DNA of 64,000 nt from Gaiellasilicea sp963811885 (GTDB taxonomy: Bacteria; Actinomycetota; Thermoleophilia; Gaiellales; Gaiellaceae): contig CAWETB010000007.1 of the NCBI GenBank assembly GCA_963811885.1, positions 1-64,000 on the forward strand, in the 5' to 3' direction. Both the position numbers and the translations under genes were made by a program. Positions 10,388 to 19,325 of this stretch are shown here, piece by piece. Below the pieces are notes generated by a model. The model did no database searches. It was not told where the DNA came from and worked only from the letters and a program-made list of their open reading frames with translations. Each line of letters opens with the position of its first letter. The first letter of the stretch is position 1.

Positions 10388-11531
10388 GTGACGACCGTCG
10401 ACTGGATCGCGGTTGCCGTGATCGCCACCGCCGCCCTCATCGGCCTCCGGCGCGGGCTGATCGGCGGCCTCCTTGGACTCGCCGGCATCGCCGTCGGCGC
10501 GTACATCGGCGCCAAGCTCGCACCCGAGCTCCTGTCCGGCAGCGAGTCGCCCGTACACACCGCTGGTCGCGCTCGGCGGGGCGGCGGTGCTCGTGATCCT
10601 GTTCCAGAGCATCGCCTCGATGGCCGGGAGTGCGATTCGGACGAGCCTGTTCGTGCTGCCGCCGCTGCGCTGGCTCGACTCGCTCGGCGGCCTCGTGCTC
10701 GGCGCCGTCGCGGGCGCGGCCATCGTCTGGGTCCTCGGCGCGGTCGCGCTCCACCTTCCCGGTCAGCGCGACCTGCGCGAGCAGGTGCAGCAGTCGCGGA
10801 TCCTCGGCGAGATCAACGCGCGCGTGCCGCCCTCGCGCTTGCTCGACGCGATCGAGCGCGTCGACCCGTTTCTCGCGATCCAGGGGCCCGAGGCGAACGT
10901 CGCTCCGCCCGATCCGGCCCTGCTGGCGAGCCCGGCCGTGCGCGACGCCCGCAGCCGTGTCTTCCGCATCACAGGCAGCGCCTGCGGCCTCGGCATCTCA
11001 GGCTCGGGTTGGGCGGCGGCGCCGAACCTCGTCGTCACCAACGCCCACGTCGTCGCCGGGATGAAGGATCCACGCGTCGACCTGCGCGACGGCGACTACC
11101 ACGATGCCGACGTCGTCGCCTTCAACGTCCACGACGACATCGCCGTGCTTCGTGTCGCCGGGCTCGGCGCGGTCCCGCTCGAGACGGCCACCCCGGTCGA
11201 AGGCCAGTCCGTCGCGATCCTCGGCTACCCCGAGAACGGACCCTTCACCGCCACGCCCGGGCGGATCGGCGAGACCAGAGTCGTGCTCGCAGAGGACGCC
11301 CACGGGCGCGGCCCCGTCAATCGCAAGATCACGACGCTGCGCGGGCGGGTCCGGCACGGCAACTCGGGCGGGCCGGCGGTCGACAACCGCGGCCGCGTGC
11401 GGACGACGGTCTTCGCCGCCCGCGTCGGGGCCGACAACCAGGGGTACGGCGTGCCGACGGACATCGTCCAGTCGACCCTGGCCGAGGCGCGTGAAGCGGC
11501 CTCCGTGTCGACCGGACCCTGCGTCGGCTAG
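10388..11531 (+). CDS. MarP-like membrane-anchored serine protease (CvpA + trypsin fold), one frameshift
   Basis: About 380 residues. The N-terminal third is a CvpA-like bundle of four hydrophobic helices. The C-terminal periplasmic domain is trypsin-like with the catalytic triad visible as TNAHVV (His), HDDIAVL (Asp) and GNSGGP (Ser). The architecture matches actinobacterial MarP, which protects against acid stress by cleaving cell-wall enzymes. An extra G between CCC and TAC near 10551 breaks the frame inside the second helix; the second frame continues the same membrane domain. GTG start at 10388. Confidence 0.9.
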
Positions 11532-11533
11532 CG

Positions 11534-13342
11534 CTAGAGGACGTCGAGGATCCCCAGCGGCCGCCTGAACGGCGCCACCAGGTACACGCCGGCCGCCTTC
11601 TCGCGGGCCTCCTCGATCAGCTCGCGGGCGAGCGCCTTGCCGGTCTCGGCCGCATCCGGCCCCGCCGTGCGCAGGCGCTCCTGCACCGGCTCCGGCACCA
11701 CGATTCCCGGCACCTCGTTGTGGATCCGCACCGCCAGCTGCAGGCTCGGCATCGGCCAGACACCGACGAGCAGCGGGATGGGGGAGCGGCCGCCGAAGTG
11801 GGCGAGGAACGCGTCGAGGTAGCTGAGGTCGAACAGGATCTGGGTCATCGCGAACTGGGCGCCGGCCTCGAGCTTGCGCTCGAAGCGCTCCAGCTCGAGG
11901 TCGAGATCGTCGGCCGACGGGTTGACGGCGACGCCGACGAAGAAGGACGTGGGGGCGTCGATGCCACGGCCGTGGTAGTCCTCGCCCCGGTTGAGGTTCG
12001 TGATCAGCCGCGTCAGCCCGATCGCGTCGACCTCGTAGACGCCGCGCGCGCCGGGGTAGTCGCCTTCCTCGGGCGGGTCGCCGGTGACGGCGAGGATGTT
12101 GTGCACGCCCTCGGCGTGCGCGCCGAGGAGGAGCGACTCCAGGCCCGCCACCGACATGTCGCGGGTCGTCAGGTGCGGGATCGTCTCGATGCCGCACGCG
12201 CGCTCGATCGCGACCGACGCCATCACGCCGCTCATGCGGGCGCGGGCGCGCGGGTTGTCGTTCACGTCGACGAAGTGCGCCTTGCCCGACTCGCGTAGGG
12301 CGCGGCCCGCCTCGACGAGCGCGGCGTTGTTCGCGCCGAGCGGCGGGTCGAGCTGGACCGAGACGACGAACTCCTGCTCGCGCAGCATCTGCGCGAGCTG
12401 CGTCTCCTCGGGCGCCGCTTCCGACGCATCGACGAGCTCGCGCTCGCGGACGACGAGCGGCGCTGCCGGAGCGCGATCCTCCTCGATCGCGGCGCGGATC
12501 GCCTCGATCTGCGCCGGCGTCGTGCCGCAGCAGCCGCCGATGATCCCGGCGCCGAGCCGGCGCGCCTGCGCCGCGAACTCGGCGAAGTAGTCGGGCGTCG
12601 CGTGCGGGAAGACGACGCGGTTGCCCGCCAGGCTGGCGAGACCGACGTTCGGGAGCGCGGCGAGGACGAGCCCGTCGCGCTGCATCGAGGCGAGCGCGTT
12701 CAGGGCCGCCGCCGGGCCGGCGCTGTGGTTCGCGCCGGCGGCCGCCACGTCCAGCCCGTCGAGCCGCTCGGCCGCGGTCTCGGCCGAGACGCCGCCGAGC
12801 GTCTGGCCGTCGGCGTCGAACGTCATCAGCGCGACGACCGGGAGCGACGAGACGCTGCGGACGGCTTCGATCGCAGCGACGAGCTCGTCGAGGTCGAAGA
12901 ACGTCTCGAGCATGAGCAGGTCGACGCCGCGGCCCTCGAGGATCTGCGCCTGCTCGCTGAAGAGCTGGCTCTGCTCGGCCGGGTGGAACCGCTCGACGTC
13001 GCCGATCGGGCCGATCGAGCCGCCGATGTAGACGTCCGCGCCCGACACCTCACGGGCCTCGCGCGCGAGGCGCACCGCCGACGAGTTGATCCGCTCGAAC
13101 TCGTCCTCGAGGTAGTGCCCCGCCAGCTTGCGCCGGTTGGCGCCGAACGTGTTCGTCTCGATCAGCTCGGCCCCGGCGCGGATGAAGCTGGCGTGGAGGG
13201 CGACGACGCTCTCGGGCGCGCGCAGGTTCGCCTCCTCGGGGCAGCGCAGCCGCGGCACGGCGCCGGAGATCAGCGCGCCCATGCCGCCGTCGGCCACGAT
13301 CGGCGGCCCCGAGCGCAGGCGTTCCTCGAAGCGGCTCGACAT
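11534..13342 (-). CDS. Bifunctional homocysteine S-methyltransferase / methylenetetrahydrofolate reductase
   Basis: 602 residues, YitJ-type fusion. Residues 1-290 are a homocysteine S-methyltransferase domain (VADGGMGALI start, ETNTFGAN, GGCCGTTPAQIEAI zinc motif). Residues 320-602 are a MetF-like methylenetetrahydrofolate reductase barrel (VSVQLDPP, VTGDPP, FAMTQILFD). The pair would make 5-methyl-THF and use a methyl donor to form methionine. The usual zinc-ligand Cys in the GxNCxxGP motif is His here (GANHSAGP), which is odd. ATG 13342 chosen because it begins the conserved domain; the frame stays open upstream but that part crosses the structured RNA region and lacks homology. Convergent with the MarP gene, 2 nt apart. 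Confidence 0.88.
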   Translation of the reverse strand: MSSRFEERLRSGPPIVADGGMGALISGAVPRLRCPEEANLRAPESVVALHASFIRAGAELIETNTFGANRRKLAGHYLEDEFERINSSAVRLAREAREVSGADVYIGGSIGPIGDVERFHPAEQSQLFSEQAQILEGRGVDLLMLETFFDLDELVAAIEAVRSVSSLPVVALMTFDADGQTLGGVSAETAAERLDGLDVAAAGANHSAGPAAALNALASMQRDGLVLAALPNVGLASLAGNRVVFPHATPDYFAEFAAQARRLGAGIIGGCCGTTPAQIEAIRAAIEEDRAPAAPLVVRERELVDASEAAPEETQLAQMLREQEFVVSVQLDPPLGANNAALVEAGRALRESGKAHFVDVNDNPRARARMSGVMASVAIERACGIETIPHLTTRDMSVAGLESLLLGAHAEGVHNILAVTGDPPEEGDYPGARGVYEVDAIGLTRLITNLNRGEDYHGRGIDAPTSFFVGVAVNPSADDLDLELERFERKLEAGAQFAMTQILFDLSYLDAFLAHFGGRSPIPLLVGVWPMPSLQLAVRIHNEVPGIVVPEPVQERLRTAGPDAAETGKALARELIEEAREKAAGVYLVAPFRRPLGILDVL

Positions 13343-13437
13343 CCGGGCCACTGTAGTGAAGCGCTGGCGGTCAACCCCGATCGAGGGACGAGTCAACTCC
13401 GGAAGGGTGATTCCCGGGCAGGGGCGCCCGGCGCATA

Positions 13438-13587
13438 CTCCGGACATCTTCTGAGCGCACTGATGTGGCGAGTGCAGATCAGAGGGCAGTCCGGCTTCCG
13501 AGCAACTGGAAGCCACTGGGAGGGGCCTGGCGGCGGTTCCCTCCTTCACTCGAGAAGAGGCCCCTGGCGGCGGGGGCCTTTTCTTGT
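13438..13587 (+). ncRNA. Candidate structured RNA: three stem-loops plus intrinsic terminator
   Basis: A 150-nt intergenic stretch folds on the plus strand into consecutive helices. Helix 1 is CCGGAC(13440)/GTCCGG(13489), enclosing CTTCTGA/TCAGAGG and GCACT/AGTGC. Helix 2 is GGCTTCC(13493)/GGAAGCC(13508). Helix 3 is GGGAGG(13518)/CCCTCC(13539). A terminator hairpin with TTTTCTT follows. One pair in helix 1 is G-U on the plus strand but would be C-A on the minus strand, favouring a plus-strand RNA. No plus-strand gene starts nearby. I matched it to no known family (SAM, cobalamin, T-box, SRP, 6C considered). The remainder of the 13343-13718 gap holds no gene. Confidence 0.4.
13555..13585 (+). 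terminator. Intrinsic terminator
   Basis: Stem AGGCCCC/GGGGCCT with loop of about 8 nt, extended by A-T pairs and followed by TTTTCTT on the plus strand. It ends the candidate RNA. The loop sequence CCTGGCGGCGG also occurs 38 nt upstream in helix 3. Confidence 0.6.
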
Positions 13588-13685
13588 TCCTGGGCTCAAG
13601 TCGACGGCGGCTGTTGCCGATAAAGACGACGGCTCTCCGAGTCCGAGGGACTGACGGCAATCATCCTGCGGCGCGGTGAGTTTCG

Positions 13686-13711
13686 AAACGGCGGGCTCCG
13701 GCCCGCCGTTT
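13686..13711 (-). terminator. Terminator after the SDR gene
   Basis: Perfect 11-bp stem AAACGGCGGGC/GCCCGCCGTTT with a 4-nt loop, 8 nt beyond the SDR stop codon on the minus strand, ending in TTT. The same hairpin works in either direction. Confidence 0.7.
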
Positions 13712-13718
13712 CCGTGTT

Positions 13719-14498
13719 CTAGAGGTCGTCGTGGACGACGCGGCCCTCCATCCCGCCCGCGATCGTGACGACCTGGCCGGTGATGTGGCCCGAGAGCTCG
13801 TCCGAGGCGAGCACGACGACCTGGCGCGCGACGTCGTCCGGCTGGGCGACCTTGCGCAGCGCCATCGTCCGCGAGACGCGCCGGATGGCGGCGGGATCGA
13901 CGTGGCCGCGCGTCATCGGGCTCTCGGTCCAGCCCGGCGCGACCGCATTGACGCGGGCGGACGGCGCGATCCGGACGATCTCGTTCTTGAGGCTGAGCAG
14001 GAGGCCGCCCAGCACGGCCGCCTTCGCGGCGGCGTAGTCGGCATGGCCGGCCTCGCCGACGATCCCGGCCGTCGAGCCGACGAGGACGAGCGAGCCGTGG
14101 CCGTTCCGCTCGACCTCCCGCAGGAACGCGCGGGCGGTGAGGAAGGAGGAGGTCAGGTTCTGACGCAGCGTGTGCTCCCAGCGCTCGAGCGGCAGCTGCC
14201 AGACCGGGACGTCCTCTGAGGGCCAGACGCCGGCGACGGCGGCGCAGACGTCGATGCGACCGAGTGTGGCGCGGGACTCCTCGAAGAGGCGGTCGACTTC
14301 GTGCTCGTCGGTCAGGTCGGCCTGCAGGGTCGGCGTCCCGCCGAGCGATGCCGCGACCTCGCGCGCGCGCTCCTCGCCGCGGTGGTAGTGGACGACGACG
14401 CGCGCCCCCTCGGCGGCGAACGCGCGTGCGCAGGCCGCGCCGATGCCGCCGGACGCGCCGGTGACGAGCACGCCCTTTCCCGAGAGCCCGGTCTCCAC
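13719..14498 (-). CDS. Short-chain dehydrogenase/reductase (SDR)
   Basis: About 259 residues, classical SDR length. Cofactor motif TGASGGIG at the N-terminus, ADLTDEHEV for the adenine pocket, catalytic Ser in VGSTAG and the catalytic pair YAAAK. FabG-like NAD(P)H-dependent oxidoreductase; substrate not predictable. A GTG start at 14498 places the Rossmann motif at residue 12; the frame remains open upstream but there enters the divergent promoter region. Divergent from the M55 peptidase with 42 bp between starts. Confidence 0.88.
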   Translation of the reverse strand: METGLSGKGVLVTGASGGIGAACARAFAAEGARVVVHYHRGEERAREVAASLGGTPTLQADLTDEHEVDRLFEESRATLGRIDVCAAVAGVWPSEDVPVWQLPLERWEHTLRQNLTSSFLTARAFLREVERNGHGSLVLVGSTAGIVGEAGHADYAAAKAAVLGGLLLSLKNEIVRIAPSARVNAVAPGWTESPMTRGHVDPAAIRRVSRTMALRKVAQPDDVARQVVVLASDELSGHITGQVVTIAGGMEGRVVHDDL

Positions 14499-14540
14499 GA
14501 GGGCAAGCGTATGCTCTTTGCAGCGCGTTAGCCTCCCGCC

Positions 14541-15357
14541 GTGCGCGTTCACATCATCAGCGACATGGAGGGCGTCTCCGGGATCGTCAAGCCGGAGCAG
14601 ACGAGCGGCGGCGACCCGATGTACGAGGAGGGCCGCAAGCTCTACACCGAGGAGATCAACGCGGCCGTGCGCGGCGCCAAGGCGGGCGGCGCGACCGAGA
14701 TCGTCGTCATGGACTGCCACGGCGCCGGCGGCGGCTGGACGTTCAACTCGCTCGTGCCGGAGCTGCTGCACGAGGACTGCGAGTGGGTCGTGCAGGAGGA
14801 GTGGACCGGCTACACGGAGTTCCTCGAGCAGGGCTGCGACGCTGCGCTCTTCGTCGGCATGCACGCGATGGCCGGGACGCAGGACGGGAACATGAACCAC
14901 ACCGTCTCCGGCCGCGACTACCAGCGGCTCTGGTTCAACGGCACCGAGGTGGGCGAGACGGGGATCAACGCGGCGCTCTGCGGCACGTGGGGCTGCCCGG
15001 TGCTGCTCGTCACCGGCGACGAGGCCTCCTGCCGCGAGGGGAAGGCGCTGCTCGGCGACGGGCTCACGACCGTCGCGGTCAAGCGCGCGTTCGGCTCGGG
15101 CGCGGCGCGCCAGATCCCGCCGGTGCGGGCGCGGAAGCTGATCGAGGACGGAGCGAAGAAGGCGCTCGGCGACCTGAAGGCGGTGCCGCCGTACGACCCG
15201 GGCAGCCCCTGCGAGATCAAGGTCGAGTTCAAGCGCACGCAGCCGGCCGACCGGCTCCGCTTCCATCCCGGCGTCGAGCGGCTCGACGGCCGCACGATCC
15301 GCGTCGAAGCCCCAGTCGTGGTGGGATGCCTGGAAGCTCTTCTTCTTCGAGACCTAG
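14541..15357 (+). CDS. M55-family D-aminopeptidase (DppA-like), frameshift near C-terminus
   Basis: About 271 residues. The N-terminal ISDMEGVSG motif (zinc-binding Asp and Glu), DCHGAGGG, VGMHAMAG and NHTVSG motifs are those of DppA-type zinc D-aminopeptidases, which trim D-amino-acid peptides, for example from cell wall. An extra C near 15311 breaks the frame; the corrected end reads SWWDAWKLFFFET and stops at 15357. The uncorrected frame runs antisense through the next gene. GTG start. The 3' end overlaps the convergent nucleotidyltransferase gene by 4 nt. Confidence 0.87.
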
Positions 15358-15932
15358 ACGGCCGCTGCGGGCGGCTCGACGACGCCGAGCTCCTCGACGA
15401 GCGTGAAGAAGGCGCGCGCGAACGGCGAGTCGGCCGTGTGCGCGCGGACGAAGTCCCAGTCGATCTGCTCGCGCAGGGAGCGGGCGAGCTCGAGCACCGA
15501 GGAGAGGTCGGGGTCCTGCTCGTTCAGCGCCATCAGCTTCGTCGTCAGCACGTCCCCGAGCGACGCGACCGGCAGCCGTTGCGCCGCCACCTCCATCTCC
15601 TCGGAACGCTCGAAGTAGCCGTCGTCGACGATGCCGCCGGCCGGGCTGTGGATCAGGTCGATCAGCGTGTCGCCGTCCCAGGCCTTCAGCAGCCAGGCCT
15701 CCGGCGGCCGCTCCGCCGTCATCCCCGCGGCGACGAGCGCGTCGAGCGCCTGCTCCGCGTGCTCGGGGCGCACGAAGAAGTCGACGTCGTGCTCGGTCGG
15801 TGGGCCGCCGCGCGCCCAGGCGGCGAGGCCGCCGCCGAGCATGTACGGCGCGCCGGCGTCGCGCAGCGCGGCGGCGGCCCGCTTCATCGACTCGAGCAGC
15901 TCGGGGAAGTTCTCGGCGGGCGTGTACGCCAT
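15354..15932 (-). CDS. Nucleotidyltransferase-fold protein
   Basis: 192 residues. The N-terminal half has the polymerase-beta-like nucleotidyltransferase signature: GGGLAAWARGG followed by the metal-binding DVD in TEHDVDFFVRPE. DLIHSP further on supplies a third acidic residue. Proteins of this type (aminoglycoside adenylyltransferase-like or MNT-type) are often of unknown substrate. The C-terminal half is helical. The minus-strand frame is open much further upstream but that extension is arginine/proline-rich; ATG 15932 starts the conserved part. Confidence 0.75.
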   Translation of the reverse strand: MAYTPAENFPELLESMKRAAAALRDAGAPYMLGGGLAAWARGGPPTEHDVDFFVRPEHAEQALDALVAAGMTAERPPEAWLLKAWDGDTLIDLIHSPAGGIVDDGYFERSEEMEVAAQRLPVASLGDVLTTKLMALNEQDPDLSSVLELARSLREQIDWDFVRAHTADSPFARAFFTLVEELGVVEPPAAAV

Positions 15933-15994
15933 CGTCCGGCCGCTATACCCGCGTTCCCGTTTGTGAAAGCGCCCGAGGGTGAACATGCCGCTCG

Positions 15995-16711
15995 ATGGCC
16001 GAGACGATCCGCGTTGCCGCGGCAGGTGACATCCACTGCGCCGAGCCCCTGCGCGAGCGCATCGCCCGCGCGTTCGCCGGCCTCCAGGGCCGGGCCGACA
16101 TCGTCCTGCTCGCCGGCGACCTGACCACGCACGGCGAGCCGGAGGAGGCGCGCGTGCTCGCGGATGCCTGCCGCGGGCTCGACCTGCCGGTCTACACCGT
16201 CCTCGGGAACCACGACTTCCACGCGAACCGCTGCGACGAGGTGATCGCGGTGCTCGAAGAGGCCGGCATCCGCGTGCTGCAGCGCAGCTGCGCCGTGCAC
16301 GAGGTCGGCGGTCTCGAGCTCGGCATCGTCGGCGCCAAGGGGTTCGTCGGCGGCTTCCCCGGCGCCGAGCTGCCCGACTTCGGCGAGCCGCTGCTGCGCG
16401 AGGTCTACGCCGAGACCACGCGCGAGGTCGAGGCGATCGAGGCCGGGCTGGAGCAGGTGTCCGGCTGCCACCGCCGCGTCGTGCTCCTCCACTACGCCCC
16501 GATTCCGGAGACGCTGGTCGGCGAGCCCGAGCCGATCTGGGCCTTCCTCGGCTCCTCACGGCTGGCGCAGCCGATCGGCGCCCACAGGCCGGACCTCGTC
16601 CTCCACGGGCACGCGCATCGCGGCACCTTCGCGGGCGAGCTCGGCCCGGTGCCGGTGCGCAATGTCGCCGTGCACGTGCTCGGGAAGGACTTCGAGCTCT
16701 TCGACCTCTAG
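15995..16711 (+). CDS. Calcineurin-like metallophosphoesterase
   Basis: 238 residues with the full metal-binding set: GDIH (15-18 from the 5' end region), GDLTTHG, GNHDFH, LHYAPI and GHAHRG. It is therefore a binuclear metal phosphoesterase; substrate may be a cyclic nucleotide, nucleotide or phosphoprotein. ATG/alternative start at 15995 gives MAETIRVAAAGDIH, placing the first motif at residue 11. Convergent with the ABC permease gene whose stop lies 2 nt beyond. Confidence 0.9.
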   Translation: MAETIRVAAAGDIHCAEPLRERIARAFAGLQGRADIVLLAGDLTTHGEPEEARVLADACRGLDLPVYTVLGNHDFHANRCDEVIAVLEEAGIRVLQRSCAVHEVGGLELGIVGAKGFVGGFPGAELPDFGEPLLREVYAETTREVEAIEAGLEQVSGCHRRVVLLHYAPIPETLVGEPEPIWAFLGSSRLAQPIGAHRPDLVLHGHAHRGTFAGELGPVPVRNVAVHVLGKDFELFDL

Positions 16712-16713
16712 CC

Positions 16714-17499
16714 TCAGGTGAGCTCGAGCGTCGCCCGGCGCCGGGCGACGTGCTCGTAGTAGCGCAGCAGCGCGAGCCCGAGCACGAGGAACGCCGCCCC
16801 GATCGCCAGCTCCGCCGCCAGCAGGTCGGCCACGTCCGCGAAACTCGCTCCGGCGGCGGCCTCGCGACCTGCCTCGACCGCGTGCGTCACCGGCAGCACC
16901 TGCGCCACCGTGCTCATCCATCCCGGCAGGTCGTCGAGCGGCACGTTGACGCCGCAGAAGACGAGCAGCACCGCGAAGACGAGATTGGAGAAGACGGCCA
17001 GCTCGCGCACGCGCAGCGCGACCGCGGCGTGTGCGATTCCGAGCGCGGCGCACGAGAACGCCGCCGTCGCCATCGCAAGCACCAGCAGCGGCAGGGCGCC
17101 GGCCGCGATCTCGACGTTCAGCAGGAGCGCTCCGAACGCGAAGCTCGTGAGCGAGACGGCGACGCCGAGCGCCATCGCAGGCAGGCTGCGGCCCAGGAAG
17201 AGCGCCACCCGGCTCGCCGGCGACACGAGCAGATGCGGGAGCGTCTGGGCGCGCCGCTCGCCGGCGATCGCCTGGCTCATCGCGAAGATCCCCGGCAGCG
17301 CCGCGAGCTGGATCGAGTTGCCGACGACGTAGAACGTGTCCGACTCGAGCTCCGCCGCCCGCCCGAGGTAGGCGAAGAAGAGGACCTGGAAGAGCGGCGG
17401 CACGATCAGGGTCGGGATGAAGAGCGCGGGGTGGAGCCAGTTGAAGAGCCCGCGGAAGCTGAGCAGCCCGCCGATCAGTGCGACCCGAAGCGCACTCAC
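16714..17499 (-). CDS. ABC-2 type transporter permease
   Basis: 261 residues, about six transmembrane segments, with the conserved loop ERRAQTLPHLLVSPASR before the second half and the ABC-2 pattern VNVPLDDLPGWMSTVAQVLPVTH near the end (read in two parts). GTG start at 17499 overlaps the stop of the preceding permease by 4 nt. Third gene of an ATPase-permease-permease operon; the two permeases would form a heterodimer. Confidence 0.87.
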   Translation of the reverse strand: MSALRVALIGGLLSFRGLFNWLHPALFIPTLIVPPLFQVLFFAYLGRAAELESDTFYVVGNSIQLAALPGIFAMSQAIAGERRAQTLPHLLVSPASRVALFLGRSLPAMALGVAVSLTSFAFGALLLNVEIAAGALPLLVLAMATAAFSCAALGIAHAAVALRVRELAVFSNLVFAVLLVFCGVNVPLDDLPGWMSTVAQVLPVTHAVEAGREAAAGASFADVADLLAAELAIGAAFLVLGLALLRYYEHVARRRATLELT

Positions 17500-18251
17500 G
17501 TCAGCGACAGGGTCGCGCGCCGGCGCGCCGACTCGAGGAACCGACCGAGCAGCAGGGCGCCGAGCACGGTGTAGACGACGCTGAGCAACAGGCACATGCC
17601 GATGTCGACGAACGGCGAGCCGCTCGCGAAGGCGGTGTCGCTGAGCGCCCGCATGCCCCAGGTCGGCGCCAGCACCCACGAGATCGGCTCGACCCAGCCC
17701 GGCAGCAGCGCGACCGGGATCAGCAGGCCGGTGACGAGCCAGACCGGGTACTCGAACATGTTCCCGACCGCCCAGCCGGCGCGGAAGCGGACGATCACGG
17801 ACGCCATCACGAATCCGAGCAGGCCGATCGAGACGATCGTCGGCGGGATCGCGAGTGCGAAGAGCAGCGGCTGCTCCAGGTGGAGCGGGATCCCGAAGAC
17901 GAGCCTGCCCCAGAGCAGCGTCGAGACGAGGGAGTAGATCCCGATCGCGGACGACGCGATCGTGATCGGGAGCAGCACGGCCCAGAACGGTGTCGGCGCC
18001 GCGACGAGCAGCTCGAGCACGCCGAGCCAGCGCTGCCGCTGGATCGAGTCGGCCGCGTCGACCGTCGTGACCGACCAGATCCCCATCACCGTCGCTCCGA
18101 GCGACGCGAGCAGCAGCGTCTCGGGCTCGGCGCCCGCCCGGAACATGAAGTACGCGAGCGACGCGTAGACGATCGGCCAGATCGTCGTCGTCATCACCGC
18201 GAACCCGTTCCGCGAGAGATGCTTGAAGTGGAAGACGACGCCCAGCCACAC
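17496..18251 (-). CDS. ABC-2 type transporter permease
   Basis: 251 residues, about six hydrophobic segments, with the loop SIQRQRWLGVLELLVAAPTP and LPGWVEPISWVLAPTWGMRAL typical of Nod/ABC-2 permeases. Paralogous in layout to the following permease. GTG start at 18251; the Shine-Dalgarno is weak, so expression may depend on coupling to the ATPase gene whose stop lies 21 nt upstream. Substrate unknown. Confidence 0.85.
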   Translation of the reverse strand: MWLGVVFHFKHLSRNGFAVMTTTIWPIVYASLAYFMFRAGAEPETLLLASLGATVMGIWSVTTVDAADSIQRQRWLGVLELLVAAPTPFWAVLLPITIASSAIGIYSLVSTLLWGRLVFGIPLHLEQPLLFALAIPPTIVSIGLLGFVMASVIVRFRAGWAVGNMFEYPVWLVTGLLIPVALLPGWVEPISWVLAPTWGMRALSDTAFASGSPFVDIGMCLLLSVVYTVLGALLLGRFLESARRRATLSLT

Positions 18252-18272
18252 GACCCGGCCGAGTCAGCTGTG

Positions 18273-19238
18273 TCACGCAGTCACGAGCTGCACGTAGGCG
18301 TCCTCGAGCGTCGGCTCGCGCGAGGCGACACGCCCGACAGACACCGTCCGGAGCTCGCCGAGGATGACGTTCGTCAGCTCGGCGCCCGGTGTCGTCTGGA
18401 CGATCAGCAGCTGCTTCTGCTCCTGCTCCTCGACGACGACGGTGAGCACGCCCGGTAGCGCCTCGACGCGGCGCAGCGACGCCTCGTCGATCCCGAAGAC
18501 CTCGATCTCGACGACGCCGCTCTGGGCGACACCCGCCTTCAACTGCTGCGGCGTCCCCTGCGCCACGATCTCGCCCTTCGCGATCACGGCGATCCGGTCG
18601 CAGAGCGAGTCGGCCTCGAACATGTAGTGCGTCGTCAGCAGCACCGTCTTGCCGGCCTGGGTCAGCGAGGCGATCAGGGCGCGGAGCTCCCGCGCGCCCA
18701 CCGGGTCGACGCCGATCGTCGGCTCGTCGAGGAAGAGGACGGGCGGGTCGTGCAGGAGGCCGCGCGCGATGTGGAGCCGCTGGCGCATGCCGCGGCTGTA
18801 GCCCTCGACACGCTCGCCCTCGCGGCCCTCGAGCCCGACGAGCCCGAGCAGCTCCTCGATGCGCGCTCGCTGCCGGCGCGGCTCGACGCCGTACAGCTCG
18901 GCGAAGTAGCGGAGGTTGTCGAGGGCGGAGAGGCGCTCGTAGAGGCCGCGGTCGCCGCCGAAGACGTAGCCGATCTGCTCGCGGACGCGCCGGGCGTCGC
19001 GGACGACGTCGTAGCCGAGGACGTGCGCGCTCCCGGCCGTCGGGATCAGGAGCGTGTTCAGCATCTTGATCGTCGTCGTCTTGCCGGCGCCGTTCGGGCC
19101 GAGCAGGCCGAAGAGCTCGCCCTGGCGGATCGAGAAGCTGACGCCGCGGACGGCTTCGACGTCGCGCGACCGGCGCCGAAGCGTCCCCGTCGTGATCCTG
19201 TAGGTGCGACGGAGGTCCACCGCCTCGACGACGTTCAC
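18273..19238 (-). CDS. ABC transporter ATP-binding protein (DrrA-like)
   Basis: 321 residues. Walker A GPNGAGKTT, signature YSRGMRQRLHIA, Walker B VLFLDEPTIGVDP and the H-loop TTHYMFEAD are intact. The C-terminal DrrA-type extension ends with EPTLEDAYVQLV, as in drug/lipid exporters. GTG start at 19238 precedes the NVVEAVDLRRTYR N-terminus; an upstream open frame crosses the divergent promoter. First gene of the operon with the two permeases. Confidence 0.92.
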   Translation of the reverse strand: MNVVEAVDLRRTYRITTGTLRRRSRDVEAVRGVSFSIRQGELFGLLGPNGAGKTTTIKMLNTLLIPTAGSAHVLGYDVVRDARRVREQIGYVFGGDRGLYERLSALDNLRYFAELYGVEPRRQRARIEELLGLVGLEGREGERVEGYSRGMRQRLHIARGLLHDPPVLFLDEPTIGVDPVGARELRALIASLTQAGKTVLLTTHYMFEADSLCDRIAVIAKGEIVAQGTPQQLKAGVAQSGVVEIEVFGIDEASLRRVEALPGVLTVVVEEQEQKQLLIVQTTPGAELTNVILGELRTVSVGRVASREPTLEDAYVQLVTA

Positions 19239-19325
19239 ATTTCCGAGTCTAGGCGACTCTCCGCCTTTTGGCACTAGCGGTTCTCGTGGTTGACATGACA
19301 CCGGCAAGCAGGTGAGATTGCGGCA

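Noticed and set aside
13343..13660. Known riboswitch (SAM-I/IV, cobalamin, T-box) before the homocysteine methyltransferase gene.
   Set aside because: GGAGGGAACCGCC on the minus strand only loosely matches the T-box core, and the other required elements are missing; SAM and cobalamin consensus were not found.
15354..16559. A 401-residue minus-strand protein.
   Set aside because: Only the part from ATG 15932 matches the nucleotidyltransferase family; the rest is Arg/Pro-rich antisense of the phosphoesterase gene.
16714..18276. A single 520-residue ABC permease.
   Set aside because: The first half reads as random Arg-rich sequence; two separate permeases in other frames fit the family lengths and overlap by 4 nt.
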